Source of the DNA: Stenocarpella maydis
Taxonomy: Eukaryota; Ascomycota; Sordariomycetes; Diaporthales; Diaporthaceae
Assembly: GCA_002270565.1 (NCBI GenBank)
Contig: NQMI01000006.1
Location: 578,244-642,243 of the forward strand
DNA: 64,000 nt
Direction of reading: 5' to 3'
In this document: positions 33,955 through 44,111 of the stretch, one piece after another
How the letters are laid out: each line of letters opens with the position of its first letter
Numbering within the stretch: the stretch's first letter is position 1
The notes under the pieces: model-generated
Database searches by the model: none
The model's input: only the letters and a program-made list of their open reading frames with translations
Told to the model about the DNA's origin: nothing
Made by a program: the position numbers and the translations under genes

Positions 33955-35890
33955 AACATCGTCGCCCCGGCTTCCGGCCGGGCCCCCTTCCGGCCGCCCT
34001 ACCCACCCACCATGCCACTATTCCCAACGTCAATTTCCCGCCACAACTATTACCAAGCCCTCTTCTATTAGTATTAAGGAATCATTAGAATCATAGCAAT
34101 TAGGAGATATAGCCCCAGACTCAATTTAAGCCCTCTAAATAGCCTCAATATCAGCAAAAGTCTCATTTGGGTCAATTTAAACCTTCTTCCTCTAGATCTT
34201 CATATAAGCCTTAATTTTGCCCTATAGGTCCTCATTTGTTTTTAAGGATATCACTAGGTCANAAAATAATATCTAAGAGCTAAGATTTAAACCTATATAC
34301 TCTATTTTTATTAATAAAGCTATTCCCAATAGCAGATTCTTTAAAATCAGTTTCTATCTAGCGTTTTTTAAGGATATAGTTGCCTAATAGTACTCTTACT
34401 CAATTAACTAGCCACAACCCTATTTTTCTCCACCTAGAATGAATATTTACTACCATAAATACCTCTTCTTAAGCCTTATAATGGCAATAAAGGAATCTCT
34501 ATTTAGCTATAATCATTAATATATTATAAGCTTTAAGAAGGTTTAGATATTTCCAGAATACCTGCTTAAGTAGGCTAAATATAGCTATATCTAAAGGCTA
34601 TAAAACATATTGTTGGAATAGCACTTAGGATCGCACATCAGTATGGGGACGAGGTGGCTTAGTCAGCCACCTAGGTACCGCACGGAGGCCTTAAGCCCCT
34701 ACCGTGTGCTTCCCCTCCCTCGTTTCAGAACCTAGATAGATCATCGAATAACAGAACCAGTTCGACAACCACTGTACGTACGTACCAACAGCCATATGGC
34801 AAAGGCCATTCAACACATATATTATATATCCTAGCAAGAAGATTATATACATTTTATATAATAAGCATTCCTATATAAAATCTATAGTAATATGGGTATA
34901 ATAGCCATCTATTACTAATAAATATCACTCATTTAGGTTCATTAGGGCTGTTTAAGGGATAAAAACCTTCCTTAGGCACATAATAGCTATTTCTTCCTCT
35001 ATCCACCCCTTCATTATAGCTATAAATTGCCAGCCCTTAAGATCTTTAAGACGTATAAAAAAAATACTATTGCTATATAATTTTCCCTTTAAAATAATCA
35101 ATAGAACCAATACTTTCTCCTAGGCATTAATACACTCTAAGAAGGAAGTCCACGCTCAGAGATTAAAGTCCAATTAAGTAATTAGGCTTTCCTTCACATA
35201 GCTAAAGATAAGGGCTTGCTTTAAGCGAGCCTCTATAATTCTACCCTTATTAGTATTCTAATGGTTAGCTGGTTTAATAGACTTAATAATAGGTAGCTAG
35301 AGGAGGTTAAACTAAGACTTAATATTCTTTCTATTAGCTACTCAAATCCTTAAGGCTTTAAAATGCTAATTCTTCCTTAATTAGAGCTCTAAGTAATAAG
35401 AAAGGAAGCCCCTAAGCCAAGTTCTTCTAAGGGGAGGGTAATCTTTATTCAGGAAAGCTAGGCGGGCTGCTAGACCCTATAGATTATATTAGGTAAGGGC
35501 AAGCCCTAGATAAATCTAATTTATTACAAATAGAGCTAATAAATCCTCTTAATATTTAAAAAGAAGCCTCTAAGGTAGGGCAGCCTCTTGCTAGCTTAAT
35601 TTGCTATTAAGACAATCGAATAGTATAGCATAAGGGATATACTACGTCTTAGAGGCCCGCCTAATAGATATACCATCCTTAATTGCAATAATAGAGTTAT
35701 AAACTTCTGCTTCTAAGTATTGCTTTATAATTGGTTAATTAATATGCATATAAAGTATGCTAAGAAGACAAAAGTCCCTTATTAAGATATTTAAGTTTTC
35801 CTAGAGGGTGGGTATAGATGCGTTCATACGCGTACGCGGTTGTGGGGCGGCTGGAAGGGGGGCCCGGCCGGAAGCCGGGGCGACGATGTT
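33955..35890. mobile_element. Degraded DNA transposon with GC-rich terminal inverted repeats
   Basis: Both ends carry the same ~47-bp inverted repeat beginning AACATCGTCGCCCCGGCTTC and continuing CGGCCGGGCCCCC. Left copy: 33955-34001; right copy: about 35844-35890 (reverse complement). The interior is extremely AT-rich, with TA-dense sequence and no open frames, as expected after RIP. One unresolved base (N) lies at 34262. Target duplication is unclear: AAC flanks both sides, or TA if the repeat starts two bases later. A second copy of the family is at 50574-51525. No transposase remains. Confidence 0.8.
34611..34815. mobile_element. Solo LTR nested in degraded transposon
   Basis: A GC-balanced 205-bp island inside the AT-rich element starts TGTTGGAAT and ends ATTCAACA, the TG...CA inverted termini of an LTR. 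It is flanked on both sides by CATAT (34606-34610 and 34816-34820), a perfect 5-bp target-site duplication typical of Ty1/copia or gypsy integration. No internal retrotransposon sequence is present, so this is a solo LTR left by recombination. It lacks RIP mutation although its host element is saturated with it, so it inserted later. Confidence 0.82.
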
Positions 35891-36427
35891 AACTTACAAA
35901 TTCTCTCGGCATGATTCAGGTGGTGTCGCACACACAATTATTACTGCCGCCCCTAGCAAGCTTCCCAAAACCAACATTACCCTGACAGAACTGCACTCTC
36001 GACAGTTAGCTTCTGGGCTTATTCTGATTGTTTGTTTGTCTGCATGCTTGCGTGCTTGCTCTAATCAGCCGGCAGTCCACTCTGCTGCGAGAGGAATAAG
36101 GACAAAGGCTCGCAGCATGTACCGTAGGCCCTGCATGGATTGTGTTGTCCCCACCTAATGGTTCCTAAAGCTAAAGCTCTATGAGCACCATGTTCATCAA
36201 CTCGTTCATCATCACTGGTGGGCTATGCTTCCACTTATTATTCCTGAAAATCTCAATACTCTGAGACTCAAGTAATCATTGACGTGCTTGCCGTATTTTT
36301 ATGCGCCTCATGTTGGCTGGGTCACGTATTGCAGTACGATCGGGTTGGTGGTTGGTTTGGGTTTGGTATATTCGCTCGATGGAGGGGGTGGCAGTGTTGT
36401 GGGCGTAGCCCGCACACCAGCTGGGGT
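35891..36427. other. Intergenic flank
   Basis: No gene is supported between the transposon end and the 3' end of the metalloproteinase-like gene. Confidence 0.45.
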
Positions 36428-39424
36428 CTATATAGTCATCACACTGTTGCCGTCGTGACGGATGGTGTTGGCAATGCGACCCAGACCCCGGCCCCCAGAG
36501 CGAAGCAGCTCGCGGACCCGCTCCTGCAAGTCCTCATCGCCGAATTTGCCGACATACTCGGACAGGTAGTCCAGAAGCTCCTCCTTCATCTCATCCGTAT
36601 CGGGGAGCGGCTCATAGCTGGCGCTCGCTTTGGTCTTCGGAGACGATGGCCCCGCCCTGCCCTTGCCCTTGTGACGAGGGGTGAAATCCTCGGGCTGGAT
36701 CTCCTCGAGATCCTCATCGCCGTCATCATGTCCTTCGTCGACCATTTCGCCGCCCTTGGCGGAGTACCGTCCCACTACTATTTCCACACCTCCAATAATA
36801 ATAATAATAATAAACACTGCATTCCCAGCTCTTATTTAACTGTCCCCGTTTCATCCACTAACACCCAAGTTACCCATGCCTGCCATGAGTTCGTCGTCGG
36901 AGTTGAAACCGTCGTCCAAAGCAGGCACGGCTGCGTCGGAGGTCTCGGATTCGTTGGAGTCGGAGTCGGATTCTTCGCTTGGCAGAACGTCTGGGTCGTC
37001 ATCGCGGTCATAATCCGATTCCTGGATTCTGTCAATAGTCAGCCAAGGTTCATAGAGGACAGGCAGAGCATGATTCGCTTACAGCTAGCCCTCCGTCGGT
37101 GTTCTGGAGCGCTGGCATGTCGTATACTTGTTGTGGGAGCCCGGCGTCCTCGGCAATCGTGATGATGCCAAGCTCCGCCATGCCGTCGAGCTGCTCGCCG
37201 AAGTAGCTGCGGCCAAAGAGCCCCACAACCTTCTCCCCTTCCTCGGCCTCTGTTTAATTAATAGTTAGCTGAGCTCAATAGTTAACAAAGGAGTAGAAAG
37301 ACGCCAGGGGACAGAGCATGCGACAACTTACCCAAGATGCAGTGCTCTTCAAACGCACCACCGCCACAGAGCGTACCCTTGACTTCGCCATTGCTCAAGT
37401 GGATCTTCACGCCCCTGAGCACACCTGAGTCCCTGCCAACCTCAACCCGCACAATCCTTTGGGTCGGCCCAATCATGAGGTTGTCTTGGATAAGCCCATC
37501 AAAGTGCTTCTCGTGCTTCCCGTCCATCATCTTGTGGAATCGTGGGCCGCAGTTGACGCGAATGCCGTCTTCGAAGCGCACGTACAGCCCCAGGAGGTTG
37601 TCGCCGACGTGAATGTCGATTTCGTTGGCTTGTGTGACAGTCCCGTGTACCATGCGCTTGCTGAGCAGCGTAGCCCATCGCCAGAAGGCCTTGGCCTCCA
37701 TGCTCTCGAAGCCCTCCTCCAGAGCCCTGCACATGATGGAGCGCCTGTGCAGGACCACGTCGGTGTTGGGCACGCGGATTGTGGACGGGTCCGTGAGCAG
37801 GTCCCAGAAGTTGGGGACGATGCGCTCCTTGCCGTTGCCACCGAGGATAGAGAGGCGCAGGGGAGTGTCCAGGGAGTAGTTTTGCTCTATTTGACGCACT
37901 AGGGTTCTGGCTGCGATAGGTCCATCTTCCAGAGAGGGGATGTCGCTGGGCTTACCGTTCCAGAGTACGCGAACGACTCTGGCTGGCGAGTAGGTTATGA
38001 GGTATTGCTCCGTCTCACCTTCCTCATTCTCTAACTCAGCGACATCCACGGTTGGCATCACGTACCGGGCGTGTAAAGGATCGATGTCAGGCTTCCACTC
38101 ATTGGGCATCCAGAAATGCGGAAGAGAGGAGAAAATTAGCAAGTCTTTCAGGTCGAAAGTGGCCTTGTTCTCCGTATCGTTCTGGACGGCAATGCCATCT
38201 TCCTGGGTCAGCCTGTCAGGAGCTGTTCGCGCGACGAAGTTCCTAGGCCAGTGTTGAGCGCAGCCGCCCCTCATGATGCCTACGGTGTGTGAGGCTCCAA
38301 AGGAGTGGCCCAGCTGGTGCAGGAAGTCCGTCTGGCCAATCGAGCAGACTTCCCACATTGAGCCTGTCTCGGCGTTCGCGGTTGACACAACACCATCCTC
38401 AGGTCGGCTCGCGTCCCTCAGGCAGCTGGTCATCTCCTCCAGGCTCCCCGGCCACGAGTAGAGCAGGTGGCTGCCCATGACGCAAAGGGACACTCCAGCC
38501 GCATTGTGCGACCCCATTGCTGTGTGCCCGTGTGCAAAGAGGTCCTCTTGGTCCCAGCGCGAGTCAAGTATGAGGCCAGCGATGATGGGCCTCGCGGAGC
38601 TCGTCAAAAAACCTTTCCCAGAAGCCTGCAGGGCCTCGAGGAACCACCTGTGCAGCCTCTTCTTGTTCCTGCCCAGTGGGTTGTCCCCTGCTATCTTCGC
38701 GTTCTGGATTTCTTGGACCGTACGGACAGATTTGACCAGATGGATCCTGGCAGTAAGCCGCGCGGCGCCCACCTCCCAGATCTCAGCCTGACGGGCGGCA
38801 TGGGAAAATCTTCCACTGGTGGTGTCAATATCCCAGGTCTCGTCCAGATGGAAGGATCGGCGACCGAGACCCTTCATGCGCATGTCTTCTGCTATCATAG
38901 CCTGCCACATGTAGGCTGCCATACGGAACTTTGCCAACGCAGACTCAGCCGAGCTCTTGTCGCCAGTGTACGGACGGTACTTGCTGGGCTCATAGTCAAT
39001 TGTGAGCTCTGAATTGCTCGCCATCATCACGGCCAGGTGTAGAGGAGGGTGTGACAAGAGTGGGGCGTAATTCACCCGCAGTCTGGTGGAAACGGTGGCA
39101 TCGCTATTGGGGTGGATGAGGAGGTGGTTGTGGCCAGGGCTGAGCAAGACGACGATCTTGATGTGGCCGTCCGCAACAGGCCAGGTCTGCGGTGGGAACA
39201 GCTCGTCGCCGCTGACCGACTTCTGTTCGACTGTCACCATGAATGGGCAGTCGGGGCGGACGGGCGTGTACCTGGCCTTGATGATGAGGCAGCGCTGTGT
39301 TGGATCTATTAGAAGATGTTTGTAGGGCCAAATAGAATCTACGTACCTGGTGGACGGTCTCATCGTCTTCGATATTCTCAAAGACAAGCTCGGGCGGAGC
39401 GTACTCAGTAGATGAGGTCGACAT
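36428..39424 (-). CDS. YIL108W-type zinc metalloproteinase homologue with Gln in the active site
   Basis: Five exons fit with matching phases: 39347-39424, 37332-39294, 37083-37249, 36874-37021 and 36428-36777, giving 901 residues. The N-terminus (DDETVHQRCLIIKARYTPV) and the body match the fungal putative-metallopeptidase family that includes yeast YIL108W. The zinc motif is HQLGHSFGASH (His352, His356, His362), followed by GIMRGGC. The family motif is HExGHxxGxxH, so the general base Glu is Gln353 here (codon CAG read on the minus strand). A jacalin-like lectin region follows (SNGEVKGTLCGGGAFEEH, then EEGEKVVGLFGRSYFGEQLD). A long acidic Asp/Ser/Glu tail and a final helix (DEMKEELLDYLSEYVGKF) close the protein. 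The third intron from the 5' end uses the acceptor at 37022; the last intron carries an AAT microsatellite (about 36795-36815). No signal peptide. If the Gln is real it is probably catalytically dead. Confidence 0.85.
36795..36815. repeat. AAT microsatellite in intron
   Basis: About seven tandem AAT units lie within the last intron of the metalloproteinase-like gene, close to the acceptor of the final exon on the minus strand. Confidence 0.75.
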
Positions 39425-41772
39425 GGTGAGAGGTGGTAGAAAGCGTTGGCTATATAGCAATCGAGGATTGAGAGAGATTGAAGGAAACTCTTGTTGATTC
39501 TAGGAAAGCTGAATTGTGGGTGATTACTTGGGTGTGTTTGTGTTGTGGGAGAAGATTTGGTGTGGTCGGAGGTTGAGACAGATCAACAACCACTGCAAGT
39601 GTTGCCTGGTGCGCGCGTTGTGGGTGAATTGGCCAAGAAGTTAAACCTTAGGCCCTGCACGTGAGGGTAAACAGAGAAACAAACAAACGCAATCTCTTGT
39701 TATATAAAATCATGTCCAGTATCGATATGGAGCTTTAAGGTTGCCACACAGTCCACAACCGGTTCACAGATGCGCAAGGGACAAACAACTTCAAGCATGA
39801 GGGATGTGGACCATGTTTCCATGCAAGATACTTGAACTTTCCAAAGATAATACATGTCCAAATCATAACAGGTTAAAATTTGTATAGATAAGCAGCTAGC
39901 TTTCAGCAGCATTTGATATATGTAATGTGAGTAACGAAGCCAAAACGGATGGGTGAGGTCCACATTTGGCAGACTTTGAACTTGGAGGAACAAGCATGGT
40001 CGCAAAGAAGGCATTTGAAAAGAAATAGTCTAATAGGCTCATTCATGTCCCTTTTCCACCTTTGTGAGCATTGGCGAATGATCCCATTCTCTTCGGTAAA
40101 TCCATGTTATCAACAAGGCCAACATTTGGCCGTCTATCCGAATCACAAATTATCAGAGAAGATTCTACCGCGACATGTCGCAGAGCACCAACCCCTTGGC
40201 ATTCATCAATTGTCGAGCACTGCAATCATGGTGTCAGCATCGTCCAGTTTGAATTTAAAAGAAGTGCTCGAGCAAGGCTTACAAGAGCTGAAGGCCGAAG
40301 TGATGTCAGTCTGCCCCTTCATTGGAGCAAGAGGACACCCAAGGGAGACAGCTGTTAGCTTGTGGGTTGACATTTGTGTTCCTCGAAAAGCAGAAGGCAA
40401 GCATCAGTCCATATCAGGCTTGCTCTGAGCATCCACCATCCTGAGACTCGGAAGATTCTCTGAGCTTTCTTGGGCCCCCGAATGCCTTGGCTGGCCATCT
40501 TGAGCCGGTTCTTGGAGTGCTGCCTCTCCATAGCCGACATTTCAGAGGCTGGCTGACGAACTCTGGTTGACTGAGTGGCTGTGGTAGCGTGTCAAAAGTA
40601 AGATTAGGCCTCGCCCAAGGCTATGAAGCACAGGTGAGGGGTCTGCGCACTCTCCCTGCGGATCCAGGAGTCTCACAATGAGCTGTACGACAAGCTGTAT
40701 TGTGTAATTGACTGTACTCAGGAGAAATCGTAGGATAGACCCAACGGAATTGTCTGTTCCCTGCTCAGTAGTGTGAGAGCCATGATGAATTCCCGGTACG
40801 CATGGATGACTGCATCCGGGACGTTTAATTGCACTCCAATAAATCTGCCGTACTGATTGGCGGATGCCAATTAAAGCAATGCCAAGAAACCTCGTGGTTG
40901 GTGGGATGAGGGATGTGGGGCTAGAGGTGGCATCAGCCTTGGCAGCCTCGTTCAAGGTCGTAGGCTCCTTGGAGAGACTATCACCCTGCAGCCACATTGG
41001 CTGACCCTGTGTTCGTCGACTGCAGGCGTTGCGTCCGTTCCCTCCCAGCTGACTTTATCTGTTGAAAAAAATTCTCAATCCCTACTACATTCGTCCTCGG
41101 AAACAAATTTCTCGGCAAGCTTTCGCTTCTTTGTGGGGCTCTGATGAACTCCGATGGCATCACGAGCCAGGAACCGATACCGTAGGTTGTGCTGAGCCGA
41201 TCAGAGAGGAAGTCACAGCAGGAATTGGTATTTAGCTGGTCTCAGCCTCCCTGTCGGAGCCTTCGTAGGGAGAGATGGGGGCAGGGGAGGCCTCAGCAAG
41301 GCCAGTTTCAGAGGCGGGGGTATTATCTGGGGCGGTTCCAGGACTGGTAAGTGAGAACTCTTCCCTTCTTGGAGGAGTCCTCTGATCCCGGTTGCCCAAC
41401 AGGATCCTCTGATCCCGCCATCTTCCCAGGTGCCATCGGCGGTAATGTATCGCATTGAGAGAGAAAAAGAAACAGTCTTGGTGGCGTGGCTGCTGCTGCT
41501 GGTGGTGGTGGTGGTGGTGGCGTTGTCCTTGGGGTCACCGTTTGTGAGCCGTAGTTGGTGACAGGGGGAAGAATCACTGGACGGCGATTACCAGGTAGGT
41601 CCCTTTCTGTTGGAGTTCTGATGGATGTCAATGAGATCAGTCAATGCAAGTCCAGTCAAGGGGTCGGTAGTGACATCGTGATCAGCGATCGCTGGAGAGG
41701 CTACGCGAGAAGGATCAAGAGGAGGGTCCTGTGGTGATGGGAGGCCCTATGGTCTCCATCCACAAGTCTTCA
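39425..41772. other. Gene-poor region with fragments
   Basis: 39425-39680 is presumably the promoter of the metalloproteinase-like gene. Beyond it no complete gene is seen. A minus-strand frame at 40542-40997 starts plausibly (SLSKEPTTLNEAAKADATSS) and has a hydrophobic segment but no partner exons. At 41323-41631 a minus-strand frame carries a poly-Pro run encoded by a GGT/ACC microsatellite (about 41499-41521). These look like remnants. Confidence 0.4.
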
Positions 41773-42057
41773 TCAAAACTGTTGTCGGGCTGGGAATTGT
41801 GGCAGACAATTTGAGGATGAACGGCTCAATATTGACATGAAGCCCTCCTGGGTGGCTTCCTGATGGGCCATATCGTCCTGACTAGCCTCGCCAGTCTGGG
41901 GGACGGGGTCTTTGACAAAGTTCTCGAAGATCTTTGTGACCACCTCGACCGGAAGGTCGAGCAGCTTGACCTTGGTGGTCTCTGTTCCGAGGTTTGGTAT
42001 CGGGTATGGGCGAATACCGTACGTGAAGATGTCGTTTGAAGGACAGCCAGCTTGAGG
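41773..42057 (-). pseudogene. F-box-like gene fragment
   Basis: A minus-strand open segment reads GCPSNDIFTYGIRPYPIPN, then TTKVKLLDLPVEVVTKIFEN, then FVKDPVPQTGEASQDDM, ending at TGA (41773-41775). The LLDLPVEVVTKIFENFV stretch matches the F-box core pattern (hydrophobic-x-LPxE-hydrophobic-x-x-x-IF), which in F-box proteins binds Skp1 of SCF ubiquitin ligases. Just upstream the same frame meets a TAG, and other segments in different frames (for example DDNATAIKERFRLLFIKIGW, about 42260-42330) may be broken exons of the same gene. No substrate-binding repeats are seen. Confidence 0.4.
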
Positions 42058-43373
42058 CTAGAGTCCATCTTTGCCAAGTTACCACGTGTGGTCCAAGGCG
42101 GATCCTCTGATCCATTGTTGGCCTTTGGCTGTTCCACGCGCTCCGCTACTTGGTTTCTCTCCCTTGTTGGCAACGCCTGCCTTGGCTGCACTTCATTTGG
42201 TGACACTGGTGGGCTTCTTCGGGATTGCCTTCTTGAGGATTGGCGGTCCGTCTTTCCAGCCTATCTTGATGAACAGAAGGCGGAAGCGCTCCTTGATCGC
42301 TGTGGCGTTGTCGTCAGTTAGCAGACTGCGAGTATTGTTTGGAAAGATTGGATACAAAACAAGGAATATTGTCAGATGAGGGGCCATAGCGGGCAAAGAC
42401 TTTCGTGGGCTTGGGCACTATGGAATGTAGTATTGCGAGAAGAGCAGATTCATAGCTGCCGTTGCAGGATGTTGGGACCAGTGGCTGGGAATAGGGCGTA
42501 ATTTTAGGCTTTAAGCATGGGAGAGATTTTTTTTCGTGCGGCGGATAGCTTCGCTGGGGTGAAGAAACAGTAACGGAAGAAGCCTACCAAGCAACCCAGA
42601 GTGCGGCCTTGAACTTGTGTCGCATGTGATGCGTATGGGTCCCTCTAGACCCGTTGTTCCCTGACTAGCTGGTGAGGAGCAACCTAGAAGGGCGGCCTTA
42701 GGTGATTAGGTCCCCTTGGACCTGTGGTTCCCCGACTGGCTGGTGGGGGGCAGCCTGAAGCTAGAACCCTCGGGATGTCGTGTGTTTGGTTGAAGGCCTA
42801 GTGCAGCAGACTTGTGTTGACCCTGCGAGGGCTGTCGTTGTGGCAGGTGTTCCAGTGCTAGGTTTTAGGGCAAAGCTAAGGAGTGTTCTGGGAGATCAAG
42901 ACCTCAAATTTGATCTCAGGGAATGCGAGAGTTGTGCCCAGGAGGAATGTCAGGCTGCCCCAGGGTGGGCAGTGCCCAGACCTGATGGAGAGGGGCTATG
43001 AAGCTCGAGATGGGGTTGGAAGAAGAGAATGATGAGGGAGCGACGAAGAATGTAAGGAAGGAAGAAAAGGCCATTGAGGCAGGGAGTAGAAGGTTTAAAT
43101 ATATTTTTGGGCCCAAAGCTGTGTCATCCATAGCGTTTGGATTTCAAAGCAACAATCGTGATCTGACTCCACAGCTTGCTGGAAACTAAATTTCGACGTA
43201 CACCGAGACAATTCGCAGTGAGTCTTTTTGGGATTCCACGGCCCTGAATGGTTAACTCCAGAAACTGGTGACTGCTGGAGAACCTTAACTTCGTCCAGAA
43301 AACACAAGCAAATAAACCAATAGCTATACTGTTCGTGCAGTTTGCGAAAGGCTGTCACTCAGTCATTGGCCGG
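42058..43373. other. Gene-free stretch
   Basis: Apart from a tandem duplication (separate entry) and possible broken exons of the F-box-like relic up to about 42396, nothing is supported. Confidence 0.4.
42637..42760. repeat. Diverged tandem duplication, ~71-bp period
   Basis: Unit 1 (42637-42690) and unit 2 (42708-42760) share the order GGGTCC, GACC, GTTCCC, GACT, GCTGGTG, CAGCCTGAAG-like blocks at about 75-80% identity by eye. Both could encode similar short Ser/Gly/His-rich peptides on the minus strand. Function unknown. Confidence 0.55.
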
Positions 43374-44111
43374 ATGGAGAGTATGGTCTTGGTCTGACAT
43401 TTTGTGAAGCCCTACCTCCTCTGACATTCCAATGTAATTCAAGAAGATTTCTTCGATAGCAAGGGAATGCGCCGTCCATTACGAGCCAATCGAATGCCAA
43501 TGTACAGGGCCTCAGCAGAGTCAACTGCTGCTTATGTCCTATTGAAAGAGAACCCTATGACGATTAGCTACCTGGTAATTTTTCCAGTGGATATTCTAGC
43601 CTCTTAATCGACCTGGAAGTGGGTTCCGGCTCAGGCTCAACAACATTTCCGTGGCCAGTACTGGCAGGGACTATTCGGAGTCTGGGAGTCTTTTACGAAG
43701 CTCAAAGGCTCTGGGGAGCTTTCAACACACTCAAACCTGGCACCATGGTACGCTCCAACAGCTATCAACAAAGATTGTATCGGGGACTATTTCGAGTGGC
43801 TCCAGAGACCACAGGGATTTAATGAACAAAACGTGCGCTTCAGCTACTCTCATTGTGGCAAAGAACCTAAAAAGACGAAAAATACATTGGATCTTGGGAA
43901 GAAGTCTACACATTTTGAGAGAAACTGCAAACGTAATCAGAGAAAGTGGACAAACCGTGCCCTGAGTATATCAGAATGGGTATTTGGACAAAGAAGCCGC
44001 CCTGGGGAGACCAGCACCTCCAGAAAGCCGGATATCAGGGATTCCCATCCCTGTAGCTACCAAGTAATAGAAATTCCGAGGAACACCTGTGTTGCCAAGC
44101 CACTCCTATAG
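43374..44111 (+). pseudogene. Two-exon accessory gene with two in-frame TGA codons
   Basis: Exon 1 (43374-43574) and exon 2 (43635-44111) join over a canonical 60-nt GTAATT...CTCAG intron in phase 0, giving a 225-codon frame ending in TAG. Exon 2 is long, open and protein-like (AQQHFRGQYWQGLFGVWESF; later INKDCIGDYFEWLQRPQGFN; then a basic tail). Exon 1 runs from ATG with TGA codons at 43395-43397 and 43422-43424, both of the CGA-to-TGA kind; between and after them the frame reads sensibly (VIQEDFFDSKGMRRPLRANR). The gene therefore looks recently disabled by C-to-T changes. I do not recognise the family. Confidence 0.5.

Noticed and set aside
36284..37162. 292-codon plus-strand frame
   Set aside because: Overlaps three exons of the minus-strand metalloproteinase-like gene, which splice with matching phases and recognisable protein; the plus frame is a shadow.
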